This document shows, in pieces, positions 1 to 11,866 of a stretch of 64,000 bases of DNA (the stretch's first letter is position 1; each line of letters starts with the position of its first letter). The stretch covers positions 124,001 through 188,000 of the forward strand of contig WFMF01000083.1 in assembly GCA_011033025.1 (NCBI GenBank), read 5' to 3'. Source of the DNA: Beroe forskalii (taxonomy: Eukaryota > Ctenophora > Nuda > Beroida > Beroidae). The notes beneath the pieces are model-generated. The model ran no database searches. It had not been told where the DNA came from and saw only the letters and a program-made list of their open reading frames with translations. Both the position numbers and the translations under genes were made by a program.

Positions 1-42
1 GTTGCAATTCGAATCACAAATATCGCGTCGAATTTTGGGCTA

Positions 43-282
43 GTGTCCCATATAACTCCTGGCTCTTCATTATCTATGATAATGACGTCAGTCAGAAAAA
101 TATAGTTAAGCGCACCTAGCGCTTTAAGGACTCAGGTTAGGGTCACGATTAGGGTCAGGATTTGTTAGGGTTAGGGTTAGGATTAAGGTTAGGGTTTTGG
201 TTAGGGTCATGGTTAGGTTTAGGATACAGAAAAATTGACCTTTAGGTCTGTGACGTCACTCAGCTAGAGTTATATGGGACAC
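43..282. mobile_element. MITE with telomere-like core
   Basis: Terminal inverted repeats GTGTCCCATATAACTC (43-58) and GAGTTATATGGGACAC (about 267-282) enclose inner TGACGTCA palindromes. The core (129-223) is a degenerate TTAGGG-type tract (gttagggttagggttagg and variants). There is no coding capacity. The size and structure fit a miniature inverted-repeat element. The same GTGTCCCATAT...GTTACGTCA start recurs at 3684-3710 inside the left foldback, so the family has relatives in this window. Confidence 0.7.
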
Positions 283-299
283 ATACCGAATTTTGACTT

Positions 300-530
300 T
301 TACGGCGCGCGAAGTAGGATTTTACGCTACCATTTGCCCTAACAAGTACCCGGAGTGTGCCATGCGGCGCGGCCGCGGCAAGCGTTTCAATTTCGCGACG
401 GCCCTGGTTAAGGGTTCCTAAGCCCGGGCCGCATAGGTGTGTGTATACGCTCGCGGCGCTTCCCTACGGGGAAGCGCGCCGCACGACAAAGAAGCACGCC
501 GCGCGAGCGACGATAACAGGGGTATACGTT
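300..530. repeat. GC-rich repeat block
   Basis: A sharply CpG-rich stretch in an AT-rich setting, containing GCGGCCGC near 369 and a hairpin (gcgcttccctacggggaagcgc). The same hairpin and the flanking phrase 'cataggtgtgtgta' recur at 13978-14035, so this is a copy of the family described at 13386-14480. No gene is seen. Confidence 0.6.
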
Positions 531-3237
531 GCCAGACGTTGCCTGCCCCACATTTTTTTCAAAATAAGGGCCAGAACTTTAAGTTGAGAATCGGGAAAAG
601 CCGCGCATGGGTTAAGAATAGGAACTCGCGTGCGCGGATTACAGCCCGCGCCGTACGTTGTACTTGAAGGTATAGACAATTAAATGCCAATATGCATCAA
701 AATTGCTCAAGATTAAGGATAATTGATTACAGTCGACACGTATCATATCATATGAATTCACTAAAAGTAAAATATAATTATTAATTAATTGGTTACGCAA
801 ATATAAAAGACAACTGAATAGTAACACAACAGAATTCTGAGAACAATGTTATAGTATTATAGACCAATCTCCACGCTCAAACAATATGATACTAGGTCCC
901 TTGGACTTAAATTGCCATAGGTTGCATCATGAGCTGAGTGATAAAAGCGGTTGAATCTCATGAAGCCAACACTTAAAAGGAGGAAACAACTACTAGTACT
1001 ACTAGCAATAGCAGGGAAATATGCAACCCAAATATAAAAGTATTGATCAAAATGCAGCTTTAGAAACGCCTCAGGACGTATTGAAATTGAATTTTTGTTG
1101 AACACCGATTTTCCACCAGTACCGTCGCAATATGTCTCTATAGAAGTGTTATTGATATTACAAGTGTCCTTACTTCAGTCGTCTGTCGGATACATGAAGT
1201 ACAAGAGCACAAGGTATGAGGTATATCAAACAAGGTATGACAAACCGGTACGGGTGACAAATCGCCGTCCATCAAAATTGTACCTATAACAAGTGAAAGG
1301 CCTGAATCCAATCCTAAATATTAGACTGAGGATTGGGCGATAACGCTATATTTAACTTTAACTTAAAGTTTAAGGATGCATAAACCATACATATTAGGGC
1401 ATGGTTGCTTCAGCAATAATATGGTAGGTAAACTCCGATTCAATCGGGGGCTGAAATGACCGGGATGTAATTCAATAGTTTCCTCTGAAGCAGACTGAAA
1501 TGGCAGCAGTCTCACTTAAAAGCTTAAAAAGTTCAAAGAGTCGACGCCCATATATAACGTAATAATTCACAAAAATCTGCGTTTATGTTGTACTTGTATA
1601 TTGCACACCACACCCAGTTTTTTGTGTCATTTCCCACATCAAACATTTCCTTGGCCGAAGGCCTTACATATCACTAAGTCATAATAGTAGAGATGCATAG
1701 GACGAAGTTGCGAAAATTGAACTGCCACCATGAGTCCATGAAATTGGCATAGAATGAGCTTTCGATTAAATTTTTGGCAATTGACTTTATGAAAGGTCAA
1801 CACGATGCACGGTACTATCAAGTTTTCTGAAAATCCTATGCGTCTCACCTATAATTAGGTGACTGCTAAATGCTGAAAAAGAGTGCTTTCTATATACTTT
1901 ACGGAAATTCTGCTAGTCAAAAAGATGTGTTTGCAGTTTTGTCCCATTTCACGGTGCATTCGGATACATGATTTATCGATTAGTGGATTAGTGCAAAAAT
2001 GTCAAATAACATTAAAGTGCTATTTTCACGTTTTATCAATAAGTTCATACTTTATACATATACTTATTATAGTAGTCGAACAGTTTCACACCCTAAAATC
2101 GTGTACATAACAAGCACACATTACCTTATATGGTAATAATCACGGTGCTTATTTACATTAATTACAAAAAAGCACATAACTCCGCCGTTTTTTAAGCAAT
2201 CTTAATCAAACTTTCAGGATATTACGGGCAGCATGTGAAGAACATTATTATGGAGTAGCTAACATTTTTGAATTTCAGAAGCGGAGATATAGTCAAAATA
2301 GTGCACAAAAGAAGAGCTTTAAAACTTCTGTTCTGTTTGGAGATTCTTAATGAAATTTTGGGAATAGTCGTATGTATGGATGATAAGTTTATCCGAAAAA
2401 AATTAGAACTGTCTATCTAAGTATCAAGCTCAAAAATGTCTGAGTTAACAAAAAATTGTTTCTTACCACAATTCCGTTTCTGGGACCCGAAAATGTTAGC
2501 CACTCCATGGCCATATTGGTCAGATGTTGCCCGTATTATCCTGCAAGTTTTATCGAGATAGCTAGAAAAACCTCTGATATATGCTCTTTTTTGTAACGCA
2601 AAAAAAGTGTTTACTGTATACACGCAACCTTACACTCAAATCGGCAGATAGAAAACTATAAAATGTATAGTTAACAAACGTGTACTTAGGTAGGTAATGG
2701 TAATGGTATTTATCCCATATTTGGAGTTGTGAAACTATGCAAGCTTGCAATTTGCATATGTGCCCCTACATTGTGCGTGATTTACACTTTCTGCGATACA
2801 AAAAAGGCGCATACCTCAGAGGTTTTTTGAGCAATCTTGATAAAAATTTCAGGATATTACGGGCAACATCAGACCAACATGACCATGGAGCGGCTAACAC
2901 TTTTGAGTCCCACAAACGGAGTTATGGGTAAAAAACTGGGTTGGCGATAGTTTACCCCGCCAAATGTTACCCCGCGACAGTTTACCGCCCGGATCTAATC
3001 ATTTGCACTTGAGTAAAATCTTATGTGCAAAAGAGGTTTAGAAGTTTGGTTTAGGAAATGATAATAATCGACGGGAGGGGCAGCAGGATTTCCCACAGCA
3101 ATTGTTTTCGTTTTTCCAAGGATCTTGAGGGCTGCAACTTTGGAACAGTTGGGGAGGTGGGGCATAGTCAAGGGAGGATGAGGAAGTGGAGCCAGCTGTC
3201 ACAGCTGTAGAGGAGCAGATGATGCCCTTCTTCTCTT

Positions 3238-5093
3238 GGGCTAAAAAATGGGTGGACTTAACTCCGCGGCGGACCTGCGGACCCGGTGGACCCGCTGCGG
3301 GTCCGCCATGGACTCTGGACAAAGTCCACCAGAAAAATTTTTGGTGGACCATGGTGGACCCGCAGCGGACTTTTTCGAAACTCGCCGCGGAAGGTGGGTC
3401 CGCTGCGGGTCCGCTCAGGCTCCGCCGAGGCTGGTGGACAGTCCACCGAAAAGTCCACCAAAAAGTCCACCGTGGACTAAAATGATTGTGGAGGTAAGTC
3501 CGCCGTGAGTCAGTGGACTCCATCGGCGGAGTCCACTGGCGGAGTCGAGTCCACTGGCGGACTCCACCAGTGGAGTCCACTGGTGGACCTATCCGCCAGT
3601 GGACTCGACTCAGCCAGTGGATTCGACTCCGCCAGCAGAATCGACTCCGCCAGTGGACTTATTGCCAGTGGACTTGCCGGTAAGTGTCCCATATGGCTGA
3701 GTTACGTCATAGTCACGTGAATTGTCATCCAATATAAAATAAGTATTATATGCTTCAGTGTGCACGTCACCGACCAGGGTCGTCAGTTCCTCAGTTAAAG
3801 AAAAACATGGTTATAAGTACATCCAGTTGAGAACACAGGAACATCGGATCTAGATCATGGAACACAGGTATTTCGTATTTTATCGAGAAAATGGAACATG
3901 TGATCATTAGATCATGGAACACAGGTATGTCGGAATGTCGGATCATTGGATCTAGATCCGATGTTCCAGTGTTCTCGATCCAATGATACGACGTACCTGT
4001 GTTCCATGATCCAATGATCCGACGTACCTGTGTTCCATGATCTAATGATCCGATGTTCCAGTGATCTCGATCCAATGATCCGAAGTTCCAGTGTTCTCGA
4101 TCTACTGATCCAACGTACCTGTGTTCCATGATCTAATGATCCGATGTTCCAGTGTTCTCGATCCAATGATCCGACGTACCTGTGTTCCATGATCCAAAGA
4201 TCCGATGTGCCTGTGTCCCATGATATAATGATCCGATTTTCCAGTGTTCTCGATCCAATGATCCGACGTACCTATTTTCCATGATCTAATGATCCGATGT
4301 GCCTGTTCTACTGTTTTCTTCATCTAGTGATCCGATATGCCTGGGTCCCATGTTCCAGTGCTCTCGATCCAATGATCCGACGTACCCGTGTTCCATGATC
4401 GAATGATCCGATGTTCCAGTGTTCTCGATCCAATGATCTGACGTACCTGTGTTCCATGATCTAATGATCTGATGTTCCAGTGTTCTCGATGTAATGATCC
4501 GACGTACCTGTGTTCCATGATCTAATGATCCGATGTTCCAGTGTTCTCAATCCGATGTACTGTGTCCCATGATCTTTACCTTAACTGAGGAACTTTTCCT
4601 AGTCCGGTGACGTGCAAACAATCGCCATATAATACTTATTTTATATTGGATGACAAGTCACGTGACTATGACGTAACTTTTTAAAAGTTATATTAACATT
4701 TCCTTTGCACGCTGGGAGGAGTTTTTTCCTATCGGTGGACTTCATACCGAAAATTTGGTTGAAAAACGCCATGTTTTGGGTGGAATCGACATTCCGAAAT
4801 GGAGTTAGTTTTGTGACGTCCACAGGTTATGACGTCACTATCGGTGGACTCCAATCCGCGGAGGACTTTTTTTCCCTGGTGGACTTTTTGCGTGGACTTT
4901 TTCGGTGGACTGTCCACCAGTGCGCGGCGGAGCCCGAGGACCCGCAGCGGACCCCAGATATGGCGGAGTTTAAATCCGGGGGTCCACCAAAGTCCACTTT
5001 TTTCTGGTGGACTTAAGTCTCGTCCGCGGCGACCCGCAGCGGTTCGGTCCGCAGCGGGTCCGCAATTTTGTTGAGTCCACCTATTTTTAGCCT
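3238..5093. mobile_element. GTGGACT foldback element
   Basis: Inserted in the left arm only; the empty site is intact in the right arm near 19785. The ends are inverted (GGGCTAAAAAATGGGTGGAC at 3238; GTCCACCTATTTTTAGCC ending 5092), and similar 'cttctc' lies on both sides as a likely short target duplication. The subterminal arms (3250-3680 and 4730-5080) consist of imperfect GTGGACT/CCGCTGCGGGTCC repeats in inverted orientation. The middle is a second palindrome with a tandem array. Long open frames here are by-products of the repeats. Confidence 0.75.
3701..4677. repeat. Inner palindrome with 61-bp tandem array
   Basis: The inverted arms are 3701-3806 (gttacgtcatagtcacgtga onward) and 4571-4677 (ending tcacgtgactatgacgtaac). 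Between them, 3840-4570 is a tandem array with a unit of about 61 bp, built from alternating 'ccagtgttctcgatccaatg' and 'acctgtgttccatgatctaa' half-units, each joined by GATCCGA. The reading frames rich in EHWNIGS/HRYVGS are translations of this array and are not taken as genes. Confidence 0.8.
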
Positions 5094-5976
5094 TCTCCAT
5101 GTTCGTTGTTGAGGACACACCGCCAAGCAATGAATCCGCACTATCTGATATCCTTCATGGACATTGGACAAGCTTGGGCCTCCTTTTCTCACTGAGGATG
5201 AAGGTAAGTGGTCCAGCAGGAGTGGAAGAAGGTTGAGGTGAGGGAGTGGAGGCAGGAGGCTGGGTGCTGGTTGGCTGAAGGTTAAGAGGCTGTTGGCATC
5301 AGCTATGTGCAGGAATGTTCGTTGGAACGTAGACATCGTGAACGATACTTTCGATCCAACAGGCTGATATACCTATACTATGAATTCGTCATATCCTTGT
5401 TTACTGATACCGTGACTCTATCCCATCCAAGCACAAGCTTATAGTTATTGCAAAATGAGACATTGACAAGCTCCATGGTGATACATCGGATCACATTTTT
5501 TTCTCCCAGCCGAGAATCATGCTATCCGGGGTAAACTGTCGCAGGTTAAACTGTCGCGGGGTAAACTCTCCTGTTACTGAAAAACTGGTTATAGAGCTCC
5601 ACTTTTGTACACTTTTTAACGACACCCGGTATTTCAAATTTTATCGCAAAAATGAGTGATCTAGTTCTAAACCATCCCAGAATTTATCGAAAAACTCCAA
5701 CTCTATTTATAACTAACTACTCTAGACTCTAGTATATAATATATGAATTTATTTTTCAATAAAAGCACGATTACCGAACGCCAATTAGTACTAAATACTT
5801 AAATATAGACGAATTTATATCGGATGGCTCGAAAGTTGACAAAAGTAAATCTTAATAACTTTGAAGTTTATTGATGAAACTTTGCCATTTGGGATGATTT
5901 TTTGAGCTACCCAGCACAAATTTTACTGTCTTGAATTAATCGCTCTAACTAAACATGTCGTGAGACTACTATATAA

Positions 5977-6165
5977 GTACTTTGAACTTTTAGAGGCTCA
6001 AACTCGCACTGAAACGATTTAGAGCACTCGGCTCAGCTTCGCTTCGCCTCGCACTTTAATCATTTAAATGTCTCCAGCTGCTAGCAGTCGACATTCAAAT
6101 TTTATATAAATGCCTGCTCTAACAGGCATTTATATTGTTTGCGTCGTCTTACGCTTCTAAAGTAC
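5977..6165. mobile_element. Cloverleaf MITE M, copy 1
   Basis: Ends AGTACTTT...TTCTAAAGTAC. Inside are three consecutive hairpins: one with the stem gatttagagcactcggctcag, one with atttaaatgtctccagct, and one with tataaatgcctg/caggcattta. Copy 2 (27593-27778) has the same three hairpins in reverse order on this strand, so it lies in the opposite orientation. This copy starts 4 nt beyond the end of transposon X copy 1. Confidence 0.75.
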
Positions 6166-6638
6166 AAATTCATTATAATATGAATAAGTAAATATGAGTA
6201 AGTAAATGATATGAATAAGTAAATACAGAAACAGAAGGATCGATGAGATTCTCAACTGTAAATCATCAGCATTTACCGTCATTTTCTAACAGATACATCC
6301 CAATAGTCAATTCTCAAATATACCAAATTTCATATTTTTGGCCAACCTTGAGATTTCTGAAGCCTGATAGGTAGATACCAATCATTGTAAGAAGAGGGCA
6401 TGGCGTTGGACGGCTTTCATCTAAAATTTTCTCAGGTGACAAGGACCGGGTGGCAAGGATATCCGTATTCCAGTGGTGCAAGGTTGTACCCATCAATGTT
6501 CACATTCCCAAAACTGATGACTACGCGGAAATCGGCATCTGAAAAATGTTTGTTATTATTCGTTAAAATGGGGGCGGGGTGATCAGGGACTTAGTGCAAG
6601 ACACGAGGCCGGTATGTCCCAGTCTAAACCTACGCTGG
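6166..6638. other. No gene seen
   Basis: AT-rich sequence. The short open frames on both strands (6314-6496 minus, 6400-6582 plus) overlap each other and have no recognised domain. I see no repeat structure. Confidence 0.5.
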
Positions 6639-6885
6639 GGAACGGACGTCGGACATTTCACCTCACGACATTTTACCACATTATATTTCAACAGTCAACA
6701 ATATACGCAATGGTTAGGGTCTGGGATAGGGTTATGTTTAGGGCTAGAGTAGAGTCATAGGCTAGGGCCAGCAGAGATAGAGATAAATACGTCAGTTCTA
6801 ACCCAGGCCCTAACCTTTGCCTAACGGTGGTCACATATTACAAAATGAAATGTCCTGAGGGGGGAAAAGTCCGCAACTCCGTTCC
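6639..6885. mobile_element. Second MITE with telomere-like core
   Basis: Inverted ends GGAACGGA(CGTCGGACATTT) at 6639 and (AAATGTCC...)TCCGTTCC ending 6885. The interior (6712-6770) reads 'ggttagggtctgggataggg', a degenerate TTAGGG-like tract. The end sequence is unrelated to that of the element at 43-282, but the layout is the same. Confidence 0.6.
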
Positions 6886-6951
6886 TCATGCTAACGCCTA
6901 TGTATCAAGATGATAAAAAAATGTTTTTGAAATCCAAAAACCTTGCGAGGG

Positions 6952-7545
6952 ATATTTATCATAGCTTCATCCTGGGTCCAATACCCCTGAATTTTTTAAC
7001 TCCCGCTTGCCAAACGGGCTGAATTTTCTAAATCCTTATACCCCCCCCCCCTTTGGGCACCCCACCCCTGAATTTCAAAAATTCGACCAACCCCCCACCA
7101 AAAACTTCGAAAATGTTTCTAAGATATGTCCATTGAATTGTTTACAAAGAATCAGCCGAAATTATAAATTTAATGACAAGATTAAAGAATGTAAACTATG
7201 AAATGTGGCTGGCACAGCAAGTCAGACAAAAAATTTAGTTCATTTTGACTGAATGGTAATTAAAGAATGAAGTTCGCTTTTTATCCTTGTCAGGGAATCA
7301 TGGCACGAAATCAAGCCTCAGGAATATTGACAACACGATTTAAAAACATACTTCAAACACATATGTTAAGCTGATATTCCTTGAAAATAGCAAAGAATTG
7401 AAGCATCACAGCGATCAGGCAGTCCAACAAAAGGACAGCGGGGGTCTGGGGGCGCAGCCCCCAGAAGTTCGAGGGTCTAACAAAAATATTTCTCACGGAG
7501 ATAAGATTTTCATCTCAAATTTTGAAATTCTTCTGCCATTTTGAA
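6952..7545 (+). mobile_element. C-rich element Z, copy truncated at the right
   Basis: Begins with catagcttcatcctgggtcc and runs through poly-C-rich text ('cccctgaattttttaactcc', 'ccaaccccccacc') and a hairpin 'gggggcgcagccccc' at 7448. The same order of features is found at 53808-54575, which keeps both ends. This copy lacks the right inverted end. Confidence 0.65.
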
Positions 7546-7546
7546 A

Positions 7547-8140
7547 TTATAGATGTTCCACCAACCTTTTGAGTGTTCCTTCCAGAGGTCTGATAGTGAT
7601 ATCGTATCGCGGATCCCAGAAGGCAAGAATTCCATGAATAGTTGTTGCATGGTCTGCACGGTGAATACGCAACAGATCATGATCTGTACCATCAAAGCAT
7701 GAGTGCGTCGTATCGCTTTGTGTTGGAGGCATAGGGAAGGAACTCGGAGCCCTGTTTGATTGTTGAAAAGTTAGAGCGATCTGGTTATGCTATGTAAATA
7801 ATTCATAGATTTCATATCACTCATTTGGAACAATATTGAAACAAACTAACTACTCACTCCATAAGCTCATAGTCATAAGAATTAAATATCCATCTTACGG
7901 CAAATGAAACAAATTAAATGATGTTTCACCAACCTTGTGTTCCTTTCAAAGGTCCAATATCGCAGATCAGATGTTAAGAATTCCAAGAATGGTTGTAACA
8001 TGGTCAGTACGGTGAATACACAACAGACTATGATCTCTACCGTCAAGGCACGAATAAAACGTATCTCTTTGTGTTGGAGGCGTAGTGAAGGACCACGGAA
8101 GGACCCTGTTTGATTTTTGAAAAGTTCAAACCATCTGATT
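7547..8140 (-). repeat. Tandemly duplicated segment, exon-like on minus strand
   Basis: Two diverged copies (about 7550-7790 and 7920-8140) share phrases such as 'acggtgaata', 'tttgtgttggagg' and 'ccctgtttga'. On the minus strand the first copy has a 61-codon frame from an ATG at 7732 (starts MPPTQSDTTHSCF; contains GILAFWDPRYDITIRPLEG) and ends close to AAAAG|GTTGGT, a possible donor. The second copy has frame-breaking changes. It could be a decayed exon pair or non-coding repeat. No domain is recognised. Confidence 0.3.
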
Positions 8141-11100
8141 ATGCATGAAAATTATTTATAGAGTCAATGTTGCTCATTTAGAGCGAAATTGGAATTGTTG
8201 ACTTAAATATTATGGGCTGAAAAACAGTTTGTATTGTACCTCAGCAACTAGCACTAGTTGGTATTTACGTTTTCCAGTGTTTTAAGTGTGTAGGTTTGTA
8301 GGGGAAGCTCCCTCAAATTAAATCCCTTATTTGAAATTTTTTAAATCCACTTGGGGGTTCAAATCAAACCCACCAAAATTAAATCCCTATCGACACCAGA
8401 AATTAGTCTAGATAGGCAGCCATTCATACAGTCTGAAAGAATTACCAAACTAAGACAACAAAAATGGTACCATTTCAGAAGGCGTGAAAACTTTTTTTTT
8501 TGTTTTTTTGGGTTAGGTTTTTTCAAAAAATTGGACTTTTCATGCTAATATGGATTGTTGATGCTATTAATGTGTTGTTATTGATATTACTATAGTTTCA
8601 AACAATATTCGTTAGTTTTATCGATGTTTTGGGTGATTTGTGGTGTTTTATATGACATAATCAGTACATTAAGGCATTGTTTTTGGTGAACTATCAGCAA
8701 AGCACTGCTCAAAAGTTGCCGAGGTCAGCCAGCATGATCAGCAGGGTTAATAGTGGTCAGACTTGAATCACCAGGGTCAGGAAGCCACTCAGTGCTGAAA
8801 TAAGGACATAGGGCCCTGCAAACTGCCAAGTGCTTTAGTGAACCAAGTTTCTTAGGGCTCACTTTGGTTTGCTCATGGCTGATATAGTTCAGACTAGTGT
8901 CATCTGAGATCAACAAGGTTGTTTTGCACTGGAAAAGTCACCATTTCAAAAAGGATAGCCAAGGGTCGCCAGGGGGGAGACAGTCACTTATGATTGTCAA
9001 TATCAAGTTAATGGTCAGAAGGAGCCAGGAGTTAGACAAGGTTAAGCAACGGGTCGCCATGCTACTATGGGATCAAAGGGCTTTTGAGGGAAGAAGTTGA
9101 GGAGGACAATCAAGACATCAGATAATCACTCATTCAGTTGTTATTAAGGGACAGCCAAGGGTCAGCAGGAAGTCTTTATGTTTAAAAATATATTTTCAGA
9201 AGAGGCAAGAAGGTCACTCAGGTTTTAACTTTTGCTAGGGTTAAGTGAAATGTCAAATAGGTATCAGGAAAAGGTCAACAAATTTTCTCTGGGGTTGGTA
9301 AGGGTTTGCCAAGTGCAGTTTCACCCTTGATTCACCTACCCTCCAAAGCAAAAGAAATATTTCCTGTGTGCTGGCGGTATAAAATATGCAACTTATGTCC
9401 ATGCTGGAGTGGAGAGAACCTACATGTCTTTAATGAGCCATGCAGCTAGGACATCCATACATTCAATGAGTAAAGACTCTTGCCTGGCTGAATGTAAAAA
9501 TTATTTTCAAATTCAAAACTGAAAACCGTAGAGGCTCCATACAGGGCTAAGCTGCACCTTCTAGTAATAATGTTGCATGTATATGCCTCTCTAGTTGTAA
9601 TATGCTCCAAATTAAGGGCCAGAAAAGGTTCTTTAAAGTATCCCCAGGGGTTAGGGTCAAGGTCAGGAAGTGTAGGATATGATTGGCCTTGGTTCAGTAG
9701 GAGGCGTAGTTAGGTCCAAAAAAGGTCTTCAGGACTCAATAAAGTTTGATTTTTAAAGCTGAGGATCATCTGATTAAGTACGAAAATACAATTGACAAGA
9801 AGCTCAGATAAGCTCATAACTCTATAATAAGGACCATGTTCAAACAGCTTTTGACAAACATTTATGGGCTGAAAACAGTTTGTATTGTACCCGTCAGCTA
9901 TAAGCTCGGTGGACCTGACCTGGAAAAAGTACCCACCAGTATTCCAGTGTAAGGTTAAGGACCAATTCAGGATTGTATTGGGGAAAATATTCAATTAATT
10001 CAAATCCACAATTATAGGTCGTTTTTTAAAAACACCTGGATCTAAACTCATATGGTAGACATCCCAAAAAAATCAAATTTTAACCTAAAAAAATCGTTTG
10101 GAAAAGGTGCTAGAAATTAATAAAATGTAACCAAAAAAAGACAAAAAAAAATAAAAACCAAAAAAAAAGGCCCAAAAATCAGAAAAACATGGCACCATTT
10201 GGTTTTTTGCAAAAATCCCATATATAAAATTGTTACAATTTCAAAAAAGTGTGTTAAAAAATCTGGAGCAAAAAATTTGAGAAATATTTGACAAAATGGT
10301 GCCATTCAGAAATAAAAATCAGATAAAAATGGTCATTTAAAAACTTGTGAAAATCAGACGCTATAAAAAGACACTATAAGAGGGTACCATTTCAGAAAGG
10401 GAGTGAAGGCAAATGGGGTACCATTTAAAAGACGTGTGATAAAAAATCAGAAACAAAATGAGATACCATTTGAAAATGATGCGAAAATTAATAAACAAAA
10501 ATGTGAACATTTCAAAAAGGTTGCCCCCCGGCTGTATTAATTCTGCCAGTCGAAGGTCATCTACTGCTTGGTACTCGGAGGGCGACCAGTGTTATCGCCA
10601 CATCCAACTAATAACAAAATGGCCAAGGACACTACGGACAGTGACGCCCCCCCCCCCATAATCAAAACTAGAATTGCCTATAAACTTTAAAAATTCTAAA
10701 ATGATAAAATAACTCACATTCATGTTTTCTGCTTCTTCACTTTTACTGCAACCACTGCTACTCAGGCATATGTCTGATGGCGTTGTGAATTCACCTACGG
10801 GAAATTTTATTGTGTCAATTTTTAATTTCTATCATGTCATATTGTTTGCCCATGAAGTTGACAAATATGAAATTACCATTGGTATGAAATAAAGTGAAGT
10901 AAAGTTGACACCTGTGCTGAAGGCATGTCTGAGACATTAAGAGTGTTCCTGGCTCTACTTAACCGGCCTCTAGAGGCCTAGATTCAGTGGGCTGGTTAAG
11001 TTTAACTGCCTCTAGAAGCCAAGAACTAGAAGTAGTTCAGCAAGATTGAAATTGCGTTTGGTCCTGAAGTTTGAACTTGAAATGATGGTAACTTAGGTAT

Positions 11101-11866
11101 GTAAGACACAGGTCTTACAAGGCCAGTAAGGTAAAGCTTTCTTTTCAGGTAGCCACAGGCCCACCTTAGGAAAGAAGGATGCTCTGTTATTTTCGTCGTT
11201 CAGGTCCATTTTTTCGCCACAGAGCTATGTGTCCACTTGATCATGTTAACACAGGTCCATTTAAGACATCACAGGCCCATTTGATTTAATACAAGCCCAT
11301 TTGAGACAGCACTGGCCAATTAGTTGATACATCACATGCTCACCTGAGACATGAGAGGTCAGAATGAAATCAAACAGCTGGATCATTTGAAACATCACAG
11401 CTCAGGCCATTCATTGACATTGCAAGCCCAAAATTTCACCGCTTCCGACTTCCTACTACCTATTTACCAAAAAAACGAAATTAAAGACAACATTTCAAAT
11501 GATAAAAAAGGTCGTTCTAGCTTTCTGGAGTTCTAGGATGCCAGCAACCATGACTGGACCCAGGGAAGAAAAACATTAGATAAGCAATGATCATATACGA
11601 AAATTTAAAATCAGATCAGCCAATTTAGAAATTATCATCGTCACAGTCAGCTGGGCGTTAAGGTCAGAAATGCTTTAATGAGTGGTGTCATGGTATTGGT
11701 ATAAGTGTGTACGGGAGGTGCTAGGTGTGAGGTGGGTAACAGGCTGGCAGCTTGTTAGTTGTTATAAAAGTAATATGTAGGAATGAATCAAGAACGAGAT
11801 TGAGATCAGAAATATTATATACGGTATACCTAACCTTAATTCTTTAATTGTTAAATTGGTATGTGA
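8141..11866. repeat. Degenerate simple and dispersed repeats, no gene
   Basis: No supported gene. There are several loosely repeated phrases: 'atgggctgaaaa(a)cagtttgtattgtacc' at 8212 and 9866; 'ggtaccatttcagaa' at 8467, 10384 and variants to 10470; 'ggtcagnnagg' through 8720-9310; and 'cacaggcccattt' about every 30-50 nt through 11190-11340. Poly-A-rich text fills 10040-10340. Confidence 0.5.

Larger units (their letters stand above)
2940..5575. mobile_element. Nested element Y inside X (left copy)
   Basis: Bounded by inverted copies of GCGACAGTTTACC-type sequence: 2940-2995, and 5520-5575 as GGTAAACTGTCGC. The counterpart in the right arm is 19310-20083 (about 775 bp), which shows the size without the GTGGACT foldback. 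It contains no convincing reading frame. The Ser/Pro-rich translations in it are short and overlap in several frames. Confidence 0.5.
531..5971 (+). repeat. Left arm of giant inverted duplication
   Basis: The reverse complement of this segment is found at 18949-30358. Paired landmarks are 531/30358, 639-827/30062-30250, 1639-1848/25060-25269, 1883-2110/24801-25025 and 5971/18949. Identity is high over the shared parts, with small indels such as 3 bp near 835 and 6 bp near 995. Left-only material is about 1176-1370 and the foldback 3238-5093. The shared core is about 3.4 kb. It holds transposon X plus about 1.5 kb of flank, with no recognisable protein gene. Confidence 0.9.
2070..5971 (-). mobile_element. 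TIR transposon X, copy 1
   Basis: The ends are TAGTAGTC(GAAC) at 2070 and (GTGA)GACTACTA at 5971, each flanked by TA, which fits a TA target duplication. The same termini bound copy 2 (18949-24841, opposite orientation) and the deletion derivative copy 3 (27781-29008). Without its nested insert the element is about 2.0 kb. No transposase reading frame is visible, so it is probably non-autonomous. It carries several copies of a module of about 130 bp (near 2165-2290, 2450-2600 inverted, 2790-2935), marked by 'aactccg', 'tttcaggatattacgggca' and 'gctaacattttt'. Confidence 0.7.

Noticed and set aside
129..223. Telomere or interstitial telomeric site
   Set aside because: Only short degenerate TTAGGG units inside a MITE with inverted ends; it is not a chromosome end.
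357..667. Small genes in the GC-rich block
   Set aside because: Open frames here follow from lack of stop codons in CpG-rich DNA; frames overlap on both strands.
3791..4518. Open frames rich in EHWNIGS and HRYVGS
   Set aside because: By-products of the 61-bp tandem array; there is no start context or domain.
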